Shown: in pieces, positions 26,600-35,117 of the stretch
Layout: each line of letters begins with the position of its first letter
How positions within the stretch are numbered: the first letter of the stretch is position 1
Position numbers and translations under genes: made by a program
Source: Acidimicrobiales bacterium
GTDB taxonomy: Bacteria > Actinomycetota > Acidimicrobiia > Acidimicrobiales > Palsa-688
DNA length: 37,918 nucleotides
Assembly: GCA_035533095.1 (NCBI GenBank)
Contig: DATLUM010000020.1
Span: 1-37,918, forward strand
Direction: 5' to 3'
Notes under the pieces: model-generated
Database searches by the model: none
The model's input: the letters and a program-made list of their open reading frames with translations, nothing else
What the model was told of the DNA's origin: nothing

Positions 26600-28609
26600 T
26601 CAGATCGGCCATCTGGCGCTCCACCGCCGGGGAGTCAGGCGCCTGCCGAGCCCGACGTGCTCCAGAAGTGCCTGAAGCCGCCGCGACATCGCATCGGAGG
26701 ACCACTCGGCATTGACCTTCGCGAGGGCCTTCTCCGCAAGCCGCTCCCACAGGACCCTGTCCGTGTAGAGCCGCACGATGGCGTCGGCAAACGACTCCGC
26801 TGTGTCCGCTATGAGCGCGTGCTCACCGTCGAGGAGTCCCATGCCCTCGGCGCCCACCGACGTGGTCACCACGGGAACGCCGAGGCTCATGGCATGACCG
26901 ATCTTGCCCTTCATGCCGGCGCCGTACCGAAGCGGCGCCACGAAGACCCTCGCCCCGTGGAAGTAGCCGGAGACATCGGCGACGAAGCCCGGGATCAGGA
27001 CATCGTGTGATGCGCGCGCCAGCAGGTCAGGTGGGGGGTCGGAGCCAAGGGCGGTCAGGTGGAGTTCTTCATGGCGTCGCAGATGCGGTTGGATCTCGTC
27101 GACGTACCAGTTGACGGCGTCCACATTCGGTGGGTGGCCGTAGCCCCCGATGAAGAGGAGACCGTCTCGCTCCTCGAAACCTGGCACAGGCCCCCCGGCG
27201 GGCTCGTGCACCGTCGGAAGAACCACGGTGTCTGCCGTGGGAACAAACGACCGTATGACGTGCGCCTCGACGTCGGTGACCACCGACACGAGATCCGCGC
27301 TCTTCACGTAGTCGAGTTCGCGCCGTCGGAGCCTCAGCTGCTCATGAAGGAGCCTGTCCTTGTCTGCGCTTGCCTCGAGCGTGGCGATCCGCCGCTCTTC
27401 CCTCACGAACTGAAGGTCGACCGTGTCGTAGACGAGAGGTGCGGTCGGGAAATACCTGCGGCACAGCCCGTGCAGCTGCATCCACGGGTCGGGTTTGCTG
27501 AGGATGGCCAGGTCATAGAGTCCGGCCCTTTCGCGGCCGAAGTCATCCAGTGCCACCTGATCGGTGTGCACCTCGATCCCGGCGCGCCGCAGCTGATCGG
27601 AGTACGGCTTCCTGTCGTTGCGGTCGGCCGGCAGGAAGGTGACCTCGCATCCGAGATTGTGCAGGATTCGCATGATCCACCCGAGACGCAGACCACCCGC
27701 ATCGCGGTCCGCGGCGGGCACCTGGGTCTCGGCGACGAGAACGCGCGGTCGTCGATCGACCCGTCCACCCAGCCATCCGCCCGCCGTGCCCGGCGGGTAA
27801 TGCCTCAGGAGCTCATCCGACCACTTGGCCCAGAATCGGTAGCGGTTGACTTCCTGGGCCGACTTCGTGAACTCCGCGGAGCTGCCGGCTCGGGTCTCGG
27901 TTCCGAAGGTGGCCCCTTCGAGATGCACCACCCACGAGCTGGGCTCGTAGAGGACGGTGCGTCCCGCTGCTCGAGCCGCGAAGCACAGGTCGGTATCTTC
28001 GTAGTAGCCCGGAGAGAATCGCTCGTCGAAGCCGCCCACCGATTCGAAGAACTCCCGCTCGACAAGAAGTGCGGCTCCCGAGCAGTAGTCCACTTCCCGC
28101 CGGTAGCTGAACTTCGAGAGGTTCGGGTCCTCCCACTTCCCGTAGTTGACGCCCGTAGCGTCCTCCCAAATGCAGCCTCCGGCTTCCTGCAGCCGGCCGT
28201 CCGGGTACACGAGGCGCGCGCCGACTACGGCGACGCCCTCGCCGCTGGCCGCGGCGTCCAGAAGGGCGCCCAGCCAGCCAGGCGTCACTTCCGTGTCGTT
28301 GTTCAGGAAGAGGATGTACTCGCCCTGCGCCTTACCGGCACCAAGGTTCGCCGCCTTGGTGAAACCCACGTTCTCGGCCGACTGGACCATTTCGGTCCGT
28401 GGGTGGCGGGAGGCCAGAGCCTCCACGCCAGGCTCGGTTGATGCATCGTCCACGAGGATCACCTCGTAGTCGTGCCTGGCAGTGTGAGCCTGGATGCTGT
28501 CGAGGCAGCGCGCCGTGTCTGTCACCCGGTTGTGGAAGCAGATGACGATGGACACAGTCGGGGCCTTGGCGACCTGATCGGGACGCTCGGTGGAGGCTTC
28601 GGCGCTCAT
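26600..28609 (-). CDS. Two-domain GT2-GT4 glycosyltransferase
   Basis: The 669-residue protein joins an N-terminal GT-A domain (about 18-260) to a GT-B domain (about 290-640). GT-A motifs: SIVICFHNRVTDTARCL, VILVDDASTEPG, FLNNDTEVTPGWL and YYEDTDLCFAARAAGRT. GT-B motifs: RVLVAETQVPAADRDAGGLR, GLLFIGGYGHPPNVDAVNW, and VAPLRYGAGMKGKIGHAMSLG with GAEGMGL. This layout resembles bacterial surface-glycan enzymes that add two sugars in turn. It is preceded 4 bp upstream by a small coiled-coil gene and likely cotranscribed with it. The sugars are unknown. Confidence 0.9.
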   Translation of the reverse strand: MSAEASTERPDQVAKAPTVSIVICFHNRVTDTARCLDSIQAHTARHDYEVILVDDASTEPGVEALASRHPRTEMVQSAENVGFTKAANLGAGKAQGEYILFLNNDTEVTPGWLGALLDAAASGEGVAVVGARLVYPDGRLQEAGGCIWEDATGVNYGKWEDPNLSKFSYRREVDYCSGAALLVEREFFESVGGFDERFSPGYYEDTDLCFAARAAGRTVLYEPSSWVVHLEGATFGTETRAGSSAEFTKSAQEVNRYRFWAKWSDELLRHYPPGTAGGWLGGRVDRRPRVLVAETQVPAADRDAGGLRLGWIMRILHNLGCEVTFLPADRNDRKPYSDQLRRAGIEVHTDQVALDDFGRERAGLYDLAILSKPDPWMQLHGLCRRYFPTAPLVYDTVDLQFVREERRIATLEASADKDRLLHEQLRLRRRELDYVKSADLVSVVTDVEAHVIRSFVPTADTVVLPTVHEPAGGPVPGFEERDGLLFIGGYGHPPNVDAVNWYVDEIQPHLRRHEELHLTALGSDPPPDLLARASHDVLIPGFVADVSGYFHGARVFVAPLRYGAGMKGKIGHAMSLGVPVVTTSVGAEGMGLLDGEHALIADTAESFADAIVRLYTDRVLWERLAEKALAKVNAEWSSDAMSRRLQALLEHVGLGRRLTPRRWSARWPI

Positions 28610-28613
28610 GGCG

Positions 28614-28868
28614 TCAATGTTTCGAGATCGCCCGGCCCATCCGTCCCGGCAGCTGCCGAATCCTGCTCAGGTTGGAGGCGAGCTTCCAGGTGCGCGACGA
28701 GTCCACCTCGGCCTTCCAGCGTCTGAGGGCTTCGAGCTCGCTTCGCCACTGAGCCATGCGGGCGAGTTCGCTCTCCAGGATGGCCACGTGGCGCCGCAGT
28801 TGCTCGGTGTCCCACAGCTCGTAGAGAGCGGAAGGTAGCTCGGCCGATTCGTCGGCCTCGTGGGTCAT
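28614..28868 (-). CDS. Small coiled-coil protein upstream of the GT2-GT4 gene
   Basis: The 84-residue protein has an acidic N-terminus, a heptad region (LRRHVAILESELARMAQWRSELEALRRW) and a basic tail SSRTWKLASNLSRIRQLPGRMG. That tail resembles the coiled coil plus SWRLTxPLR tail commonly found fused to bacterial glycosyltransferases; here it is a separate gene. ATG 28868 is the first in-frame start after the GH25-like gene stop (16 bp away), and the longer frame to 28979 would run back into that gene. The stop is 4 bp before the GT2-GT4 start. Confidence 0.72.
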   Translation of the reverse strand: MTHEADESAELPSALYELWDTEQLRRHVAILESELARMAQWRSELEALRRWKAEVDSSRTWKLASNLSRIRQLPGRMGRAISKH

Positions 28869-28884
28869 CTGATCTCGAGCTTCT

Positions 28885-30495
28885 CTAGGTGCAGGCGTAG
28901 TCCTGATCGTAGGTCGGCCCAGTCGAGTACTGCACGAGTACCGTCCTGCCTTCGGCAAACGGCGAGTACATCCAACCATTCGAGGCGGGCACCGCGTTGT
29001 TGCAGATGTTCTGTGCGCTGTAGGTACCGCCCGAGATGCCTTCTCCTCCTGCCATCCAAAGTGAGATCCCAGGGGCGTTCACGTAGCCACCACCCGTAAT
29101 GATCGACCATTGGTAGTTGGTGGAGTAGATGCCTGGGATGACGCCGCTTGAGCGCAGCCCTGCTATGGCACCGGCGATCTCGTACGTATTCTCCGTCTGC
29201 CCCTGGGTGCCGCCCGGCCACGGAACGCCGGCGTCGGCGGAGCATGGATTCGTCGTCTTACATTCGACATCAAGCCACCAGAGGTTCGGGTACACGCCGA
29301 GGGAATGCGCTGTTGAGACCCAGTACTGCGCCCAGTAGTTGCCGAAGTGGTAAGCCTCGCAATTGATGTCGCCCTTGCATGCAGTCGGCTGAGATTCCGT
29401 TGGGGTGCCCTGCATAGGATCCATATAGATGTAAGTGGAGATGTTCTGGCCTGCCCAAGCGGCTTCTTGGGCATAGCACGGGTTCTGGTAACCGTTGACC
29501 GCGCCCGAGATCTCCACAATCGAAATCGGCGCCGTGGGCGGCAAGTTGTTGCACTGCCACTTGGAGATGTCGTAGCCCGTCGATCCTGGCGGGAAGGGGT
29601 ACCCGTTGTCCGTCGATGCGATCCCCACGACGGGCGCCGGACCGGGATGGGACCCAGTCGATCCGAGATAGGGCGCGTTGCCGAAGGTGAAGATGCCGCC
29701 GTCGGTCGCCACCAGCCAATAGCCGCCCCCGTTGGCAGTAGCCGCCATCCCGGTCACGGGCTTGTTGAGCTTGATCGCGCCCGTCGAGCCGTCATAGTGG
29801 GCGTCGCCGAAGTTGAATATCCCGCCGTCGGCAGCCACCAACCAGTAACCGCCGCCGGATCCGCCACCGGCGGGGTCGGCGGCCATGCCCACAACGGCCT
29901 GGTTGAGGCGGATGTTGCCGGTCGATCCGTAGAACTGAGCGTCGCCGAAGTTGAACACTCCGCCATCGGCAGCCACCAACCAGTAGCCCAGTCCGTCAGG
30001 GGTCGCCGCCATGCCGACGATCGGCTGGTTGAGGCGGATGTTGCCGGTGGACCCGAAGAAGGGTGCGCCGAAGTTGAAGACACCACCATCGGCGGCGACC
30101 AACCAGTAGCCCCCGGTGGCAGGATCGGCCGCCATGCCGACGATCGGCTGGTTGAGGCGGACGTTGCCGGTGGACCCGTAGAAGCCGGCATCCCCGTAGG
30201 TGAATACCCCGCCATCCGATGCGACCAACCAGTAGCCCAGCCCGCTGTTGGTGCCTGCCATGCCGACAACGGGCTTGTTGAGGTACTGGCCCCGCATGGA
30301 TCCATAAAGGGGCGCGTCGAAGCCGTATACGCCGCCGTCGGAGGCGACCAGCCAGTACCCGGGGGATCCGGACGTTGTGGTTGCCGCCGCCGACTTGGCG
30401 GTCCCTGGAGTTCCGATCGCGACCAGAGTCCCGAGGCCAAGAGTCGCCACCGCCACTACGGCCGCACGGATGAGAGAGTGACGCGCGAGTTTCAT
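28885..30495 (-). CDS. Secreted GH25-like hydrolase with N-terminal six-unit GYWLV module
   Basis: The 536-residue protein has a signal peptide (MKLARHSLIRAAVVAVATLGLG to AKSAA), six GYWLV units at about 46-300, and then a GH25-type lysozyme domain. The latter begins GYDISKWQ at about 306, matching the GH25 start GIDVSxWQ. The DxE catalytic pair is present as WWLDVE at about 407, and GIYSTNYQW follows. GH25 enzymes cut the glycan strands of peptidoglycan. Several Cys (QCNN, NPCYAQ, TACKGDINCEA, VECKTTNPC) suggest disulfides. The repeat module is N-terminal here, but C-terminal in the other three proteins. ATG 30495 follows GAGGAAGA. Confidence 0.88.
   Translation of the reverse strand: MKLARHSLIRAAVVAVATLGLGTLVAIGTPGTAKSAAATTTSGSPGYWLVASDGGVYGFDAPLYGSMRGQYLNKPVVGMAGTNSGLGYWLVASDGGVFTYGDAGFYGSTGNVRLNQPIVGMAADPATGGYWLVAADGGVFNFGAPFFGSTGNIRLNQPIVGMAATPDGLGYWLVAADGGVFNFGDAQFYGSTGNIRLNQAVVGMAADPAGGGSGGGYWLVAADGGIFNFGDAHYDGSTGAIKLNKPVTGMAATANGGGYWLVATDGGIFTFGNAPYLGSTGSHPGPAPVVGIASTDNGYPFPPGSTGYDISKWQCNNLPPTAPISIVEISGAVNGYQNPCYAQEAAWAGQNISTYIYMDPMQGTPTESQPTACKGDINCEAYHFGNYWAQYWVSTAHSLGVYPNLWWLDVECKTTNPCSADAGVPWPGGTQGQTENTYEIAGAIAGLRSSGVIPGIYSTNYQWSIITGGGYVNAPGISLWMAGGEGISGGTYSAQNICNNAVPASNGWMYSPFAEGRTVLVQYSTGPTYDQDYACT
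29611..30360 (-). repeat. GYWLV repeat array 4 (six units)
   Basis: Six units: [43 protein letters not shown] twice, [15 protein letters not shown] and GYWLVATDGGIFTFG. Unit 4 has a Gly-rich insertion (AGGGSGGG) at its end, and unit 3 lacks GD. The first unit is again the divergent one with VYGF. Confidence 0.9.
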
Positions 30496-30568
30496 ACCAT
30501 CTTCCTCGTGTGGGCCCGCCGCCGAGCCCCGGCACTGCGAAGAGGTTAAACCATGCCGGGCCTGCCGG

Positions 30569-31807
30569 TCAGTCGGCCTCAGTCCCCTCTCCGTGCGCCC
30601 GGTCACCACACTGGACGCTGTCATGCCGGCCCCGCTCCCTGGGCGAGGTGAGGACACCCTTGAGCCGAGCCCAGCGCGACCCGCGAGCTCCCGCCTTGTC
30701 GACCTGGAGGGACAGGTAGGCCACCCCGCCGACGGGAATCGGGATCCAGAAATTCACCAGCCGGTATGCGACCACACCCAGCGTTGCCACGCCTCTTGCG
30801 GTTCCGAATCCGACGAGCAGTGAGGTGAGGGTGGCCTCGACGACCCCAAGACCGCCTGGCGTGATGGGAATCACTGCCAGCACGTAGGCGAGGCCGTACG
30901 CGACGAGCAGCCCATCGGGGTTCACCCAATGACCGAATGCTCCGACGAATACGGCGAGAGAAGCGGCGTCCAGTAGCCAGTTCGCGGCCGCCCAGGAGAC
31001 ACCCTCCACCAGGAGCCGGCGCTGGCCGGCCAGGTCCTGGAGCCGGCCGGCAATGCGCTCGAAGGTGTGCCGCAGAGCGCGGCCGTCGACGAAGGGAAGG
31101 CGCCCACCTGCGCGCTCGAGCGCCGCCCCAGCGCGGTCGCCGCCCTTCGTGAACATCAGAAGCAGTGTGGTGGAGGCCCCGAGGAGGAGGATCCCGACGA
31201 TCGCCGCGATCAGATACACAGCTGAGAATCCCCATACGGGAATAGATACGATGAGGGCGAGCCAGAGGATCACGTTGAGTACCACGGCAGAGCCGATGCC
31301 TTGGGTTGCGATCGCGAAACCGACGTCGCTCCCGGGAAGGCCGGCGTTCGTCATTAGGCGGTATGCCAGGGCGGTCCCCGTAGCGGTGCCACCAGGAGTG
31401 CAGTGCGAGACGGACAGAGTCGTCAGCTGTATCCGCAGCAGATGGAAGAGGGAGATACGGTCCCGGGCCGGCAGGAGGGTTCGGGTCAGCTGGGCATAGC
31501 TGAGCAGGGCTCCCGCCTCGAGAGCGAGCCCGGCAAGCAACAGGAGCGGGTTCACGTCGGCGAGCAGGTGTACGACCTTGCGCGGACCCGCCAGCTGTGG
31601 GACCACGAGGTATTCGAGTATCAGCGCGAGCAGGAGCAGGCGGCCCACTTGCCAAACGGGAGCAGGAAACACCTGGCGAAAACGGCTGCGCTTCTTGGGC
31701 GGAGCACCCGTCTCCGCCCCCGGCTCTACTCCCGCCATAACGGCTTCGTGACTGTGCTTCGCCGCGTCCGGTGCCTCGTCACCGCTCGCACCCGATGCCG
31801 ATGTCAA
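30569..31807 (-). CDS. Lysylphosphatidylglycerol synthase-like / UPF0104 flippase-type membrane protein
   Basis: The 412-residue polytopic protein has about eight hydrophobic segments and the family signatures SHCTPGGTATGTALAYRLM and ITPGGLGVVEATLTSLLVGFG near the C-terminus. The family is the transmembrane part of MprF/LPG synthases and its stand-alone relatives; the aminoacyl-transfer domain is absent. Stand-alone members are thought to move lipids or lipid-linked sugars. It has hydrophilic N- and C-terminal tails. The TTG 31807 start is uncertain; ATG 31738 would remove 23 residues and has only a weak upstream purine stretch. It lies 73 bp upstream of the GH25-like gene on the same strand. 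Confidence 0.82.
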   Translation of the reverse strand: MTSASGASGDEAPDAAKHSHEAVMAGVEPGAETGAPPKKRSRFRQVFPAPVWQVGRLLLLALILEYLVVPQLAGPRKVVHLLADVNPLLLLAGLALEAGALLSYAQLTRTLLPARDRISLFHLLRIQLTTLSVSHCTPGGTATGTALAYRLMTNAGLPGSDVGFAIATQGIGSAVVLNVILWLALIVSIPVWGFSAVYLIAAIVGILLLGASTTLLLMFTKGGDRAGAALERAGGRLPFVDGRALRHTFERIAGRLQDLAGQRRLLVEGVSWAAANWLLDAASLAVFVGAFGHWVNPDGLLVAYGLAYVLAVIPITPGGLGVVEATLTSLLVGFGTARGVATLGVVAYRLVNFWIPIPVGGVAYLSLQVDKAGARGSRWARLKGVLTSPRERGRHDSVQCGDRAHGEGTEAD

Positions 31808-31900
31808 CGACGTATTTCGCCGCGGCCTATGGACGCGTCCTCGCCGGCAAGCGAGCGACCGGCGTCCCAGCAGCGAGATCTGGCCTCAAACACTCCCCGG

Positions 31901-31919
31901 TCATCCTGTCACAGGGTGA
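31901..31919 (-). terminator. Hairpin after rdgB
   Basis: TCATCCTG at 31901-31908 and CAGGGTGA at 31912-31919 form an 8-bp stem with one G-T pair around TCA. It lies about 40 nt past the rdgB stop on the minus strand. A weak T run (GTGTTTG) follows further on. Confidence 0.45.
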
Positions 31920-31959
31920 TCCCAGCTGCCCGGCATACCAGAAAGGATGCAAATCCAAT

Positions 31960-32538
31960 CTATGTCCCGAGCAGCAAGCGAAGGGCGCGAAAAGCCGCCC
32001 CGCGGTGCGAGAATTCGTTCTTCTCGCCGGGGGACATCTGCGCATAGGTCCGCCCGCACCCTCCGTCTGGAATGAACACCGGGTCGTATCCGAAACCCGC
32101 GTTACCGGCCGGGGCAGTGGCTATGCAGCCATCCACGCAACCCTCGGATACTTGCTCCCGTCCATCAGGCCATAGCGCAACCGCTACGGTCCGGAACCTG
32201 GCTCGCCGCGGTTCAGGCACGTGGGTGAGGTCCTCCAGGAGCTTGCGCACGTTGTCGGCATAAGTCGCGTGGGGTCCCGCGAATCTCGATGAGTTCACAC
32301 CCGGCGAGCCTGCGAGCGCCTCGACCTCCAGACCAGTGTCGTCGGCGATCGCCGGCACGCCGGTCGCTTCGACGAGGGCTCGCGCCTTCAGCCTGGCGTT
32401 GTCGAGCAAGGTGTCACCGGTCTCTTCCACCTCGCTGACGTCAGCGGGGCGCGGGAGGATCGCTATCGAGTCGCCCAAGATGGCGACTATTTCACGAGCC
32501 TTGTCCGTGTTGGCCGTGGCCAGGACGAATTCGGTCAC
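31960..32538 (-). CDS. rdgB: XTP/dITP diphosphatase (RdgB/HAM1)
   Basis: The 192-residue protein opens with TEFVLATANTDKAREI, the Ham1 substrate-binding start. It has ADDTGLEVEALAGSPGVNSSRFAG in the middle, NAGFGYDPVFIP, and EKNEFSHRGAAFRAL at the end, the full family set. It hydrolyses non-canonical purine triphosphates (dITP, XTP) to monophosphates, keeping them out of DNA and RNA. GTG 32538 overlaps the rph stop as GTGA, indicating coupled translation. The order murI-rph-rdgB is common in actinobacteria. Confidence 0.95.
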   Translation of the reverse strand: MTEFVLATANTDKAREIVAILGDSIAILPRPADVSEVEETGDTLLDNARLKARALVEATGVPAIADDTGLEVEALAGSPGVNSSRFAGPHATYADNVRKLLEDLTHVPEPRRARFRTVAVALWPDGREQVSEGCVDGCIATAPAGNAGFGYDPVFIPDGGCGRTYAQMSPGEKNEFSHRGAAFRALRLLLGT

Positions 32539-33278
32539 TGCGATCGTGGCGGGGGCGGCGTCGACAGGATCTGCTGCTGGTACTCGAGCAGCCAGGCAAT
32601 GCCGTGTTCGCCGAGTGACAGAAGCTCGTCAAGCTCCGACCGGCTGTAAGGCACCCCTTCGGCGGTCCCTTGCACCTCGACGAATCTCCCGGACGATGTC
32701 ATGACGAGGTTCATGTCCACCTCTGCCCGGCTGTCCTCGGTGTATGCAAGGTCGAGCATCGGCAGAGAGTCGACGATCCCGACCGAAACCGCTGCGCACG
32801 CCTCCTCCAGCGGATGGGTCTTCACCCTCCCCTGGGCACTGAGACGGGAGAAGGCATCGTGAAGAGCCACATAGGCCCCACAGATGCTCGCCGTACGGGT
32901 GCCTCCGTCTGCCTGCAGGACGTCGCAGTCCACGGTGATCTGGGTCTCGCCCATGGATTCGAGGTCGGTAACAGCCCTCAACGAGCGACCGATCAACCTC
33001 TGGATCTCCTGGGTGCGCCCCGACTGCCGTCCGCGTGCCGCCTCACGGTCGATCCGCTCCGGGGACGACCCTGGGAGCATCGAGTACTCAGCCGTTACCC
33101 AACCCCGGCCGGTGCCGCGCATCCACCGGGGCACGTCGTCGGCCACCGACGCGGTGCAGAGCACGACCGTGCGGCCCATCCGTATTAACGCGCTGCCTGC
33201 AGCGAAGACGGTGTAGTCGCGCAAGATTTCGACCTGCCGTAATTCGTCGGGCTCCCGCCCGTCAGTCCGAACGCTCAT
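32535..33278 (-). CDS. rph: Ribonuclease PH
   Basis: The 247-residue phosphorolytic exoribonuclease trims tRNA 3' ends. It has RTDGREPDELRQVEI at the start, GWVTAEYSMLPGSSPERIDREAARGRQSGRTQEIQRLIGRSLRA (the phosphate-binding and substrate region), TVDCDVLQADGGTRTASI, and DLAYTEDSRAEVDMN with the conserved acidic residues. ATG 33278 has GAGAGG about 9 nt upstream. It starts 76 bp after murI and overlaps rdgB. Confidence 0.96.
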   Translation of the reverse strand: MSVRTDGREPDELRQVEILRDYTVFAAGSALIRMGRTVVLCTASVADDVPRWMRGTGRGWVTAEYSMLPGSSPERIDREAARGRQSGRTQEIQRLIGRSLRAVTDLESMGETQITVDCDVLQADGGTRTASICGAYVALHDAFSRLSAQGRVKTHPLEEACAAVSVGIVDSLPMLDLAYTEDSRAEVDMNLVMTSSGRFVEVQGTAEGVPYSRSELDELLSLGEHGIAWLLEYQQQILSTPPPPRSQ

Positions 33279-33354
33279 GCCTCGTACCTCTCGCGATGGT
33301 TGCTAGCTCTACATCGAAACCGTAGGCAACGGACGCCTCGGCTCTGAAAGACGG

Positions 33355-34173
33355 TTAGTTCAAGGGTTCGGGATTCCATGGCACCACTCGATCTATCTCG
33401 GGACCGAGCAGCCGACGACCGAGGCGCTGGAACGTCTCCACATCGCCCGAAGAGATCCAGGTGTGCGTGCCCGCAGTTCTTCGAGATGTCGCGAGCCCGT
33501 TGACCGACAGAAGGGACCGCAGCTCGAATGCGGTCTCGTCAGCGGAGCTGACCAAGACGGCATCCCTGCCGACGACGTCACTGATCGTTCTTGCCAGGAA
33601 GGGATAGTGGGTGCAGCCCAGAAGAAGCGAATCCACTTTGGCGTCCCGGATGGGGGCCAGCAGTCTCTCAGCGAGCACGTAGACCTGGTCGGAATCCAAC
33701 TCTCCGCGCTCTACGAACTCGACGAATCCGGGGCATGCAGCGCAAGTCAGCTGGACCGTCCCCGTCGGGTCGAGCTGGCCCACCGCTCTTTGGTAGGCAC
33801 CGGACGAAATGGTTCCGACAGTGCCGATGACTCCTACTCGGCCCTTGCGCGTAGCGCGAAGAACCGCCCGCACGCCCGGCTCGACGACACTCACAACCGG
33901 AACGTCGGCTGAACCAGTCAAGCCCTCGAGTCCCGCAGCAGCGGCCGTATTGCAGGCGACTACGACCATCTTGACTGCGTGGTCACTGATCAATTTGGCG
34001 GTGATCTGGCGAGAGAACCGGCGCACCTGGTCCAAGGGCCGGGGACCGTATGGGTATCGGCCCGTGTCTCCGACATAGACGATGTCCTCCGAGGGGAGAA
34101 GATCGATGACCGCCCGGGCGACTGTCAATCCCCCGAAACCGCTGTCGAAGATCCCGATCGGGGAGTCGTCCAT
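33355..34173 (-). CDS. murI: Glutamate racemase
   Basis: The 272-residue enzyme interconverts L- and D-glutamate for peptidoglycan. It has IGIFDSGFGGLTVARA, with the Asp and Ser of the active site, GDTGRYPYGPRP, the first catalytic Cys in VACNTAAAAGL, and the second in LLGCTHYPFL. ATG 34173 has a TAGGCT -10 box 8 nt upstream, which overlaps the stop of the methyltransferase gene. This promoter lets the housekeeping trio murI-rph-rdgB be transcribed apart from the upstream glycan genes. Confidence 0.96.
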   Translation of the reverse strand: MDDSPIGIFDSGFGGLTVARAVIDLLPSEDIVYVGDTGRYPYGPRPLDQVRRFSRQITAKLISDHAVKMVVVACNTAAAAGLEGLTGSADVPVVSVVEPGVRAVLRATRKGRVGVIGTVGTISSGAYQRAVGQLDPTGTVQLTCAACPGFVEFVERGELDSDQVYVLAERLLAPIRDAKVDSLLLGCTHYPFLARTISDVVGRDAVLVSSADETAFELRSLLSVNGLATSRRTAGTHTWISSGDVETFQRLGRRLLGPEIDRVVPWNPEPLN

Positions 34174-34181
34174 CCCAGAAG

Positions 34182-34187
34182 AGCCTA
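34182..34187 (-). promoter_or_regulatory. -10 element TAGGCT of murI
   Basis: TAGGCT ends 8 nt before ATG 34173 and begins with the TAG stop of the methyltransferase gene, the same arrangement as at 22089-22094. Confidence 0.45.
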
Positions 34188-35117
34188 CTTTCCCCTTGTT
34201 CCTTCCCCGATCTCAGCGAGAGTGATTGCTATCCGTTCGGAGTTCTCGCTCAGCGTGGACACGAGGTTCTTGAGGTGACCTCGTCTCGCGAGGCTACCGT
34301 CTCGGATTCTTTGCAACTGATCCCACACCTGGCTTACCAGAGGAGAGGTGATAGTTCGCTCCCCGTCCGGATTGAGTTCCAGCAGGACCCTCTGGGCCAC
34401 GGCTGCCGGGAGCAAAGGTGGGTCATCGAGCACCTTGGAACCCTTGGGGGCCGCCATCAGGAGGAACTGATAGGTGAGTGCGTTCGGGTCGTGCTCGAGA
34501 TCGCCGAACACTCGCGGGTCAACATCGACATCGATTTCGGTCGTGCCCAGCCGGCGCGTAACACGAACGCTCTCCATCGACTCCCAACCCGCTTGTTCGA
34601 GCAACTCCATTACGCCATCAGAGTCGAAGAATCGCAGGTGAGTCCGGTCCAGCAAGCCGACGTCGGTATACGTGAACCGCCCGCCGAGCAGGGCCAGGCG
34701 GACGGATATGTGCGTCACGTTGGGAAGTGAGATTACGGCCCACCCGGATGGCTTGAGCACAGAAACCGCACCGCGGAGCACACCCACGGGGTCGACCAGG
34801 TGCTCGAGTACGTCGAGCATGAGCACGACATCAAATTGCCGTCCCTTGAATGCGTCAGAGAGCTGAAGCGTGTTCAGATCTCCGACGACGACCTCCTCGC
34901 AGTGGTGGCGCGCCTGGCGGGCAGACTCATCATCGAGTTCGACCCCCCAGACCTTGCAGCCCATCCGCCGGAGGACAGCAGCCATGGAACCGTCGGCGGC
35001 CCCCAGATCGAGCACCTCGCTCCGCGCCGGCACCCGACCGACGGCAAGGACGTGAGGATCGTTGGGATTCGACAGGTCCACATCCGCCGTATACCGGGAC
35101 TGATATCCGTCGCTCAC
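34185..35117 (-). CDS. Class I SAM-dependent methyltransferase of a surface-glycan cluster
   Basis: The 310-residue protein has SAM motif I VLDLGAADGSMA, an acidic motif after strand 2 (GVELDD), VVLMLDVLEHLVDP, and LKPSGWAVISLPN followed by DRTHLRFFDSDGVMELLEQAGW, typical of methyltransferases next to glycosyltransferases. The C-terminal 95 residues are an extra helical region. GTG 35117 overlaps the upstream coiled-coil stop as GTGA; the GTG at 35141 is a less likely alternative. The substrate may be a sugar hydroxyl on the polysaccharide, perhaps a chain cap (inference), as in Wzt-dependent O-antigen systems. Confidence 0.85.
   Translation of the reverse strand: MSDGYQSRYTADVDLSNPNDPHVLAVGRVPARSEVLDLGAADGSMAAVLRRMGCKVWGVELDDESARQARHHCEEVVVGDLNTLQLSDAFKGRQFDVVLMLDVLEHLVDPVGVLRGAVSVLKPSGWAVISLPNVTHISVRLALLGGRFTYTDVGLLDRTHLRFFDSDGVMELLEQAGWESMESVRVTRRLGTTEIDVDVDPRVFGDLEHDPNALTYQFLLMAAPKGSKVLDDPPLLPAAVAQRVLLELNPDGERTITSPLVSQVWDQLQRIRDGSLARRGHLKNLVSTLSENSERIAITLAEIGEGTRGK

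Noticed and set aside
26495-26600. tRNA-Leu as an integration site for a mobile element
   Set aside because: No integrase, no duplicated tRNA 3' end and no composition change beside it.
31808-31959. Possible small gene or RNA between the flippase-like gene and rdgB
   Set aside because: Only a hairpin fitting a terminator is seen; open frames here are continuations of antisense shadows without start signals.
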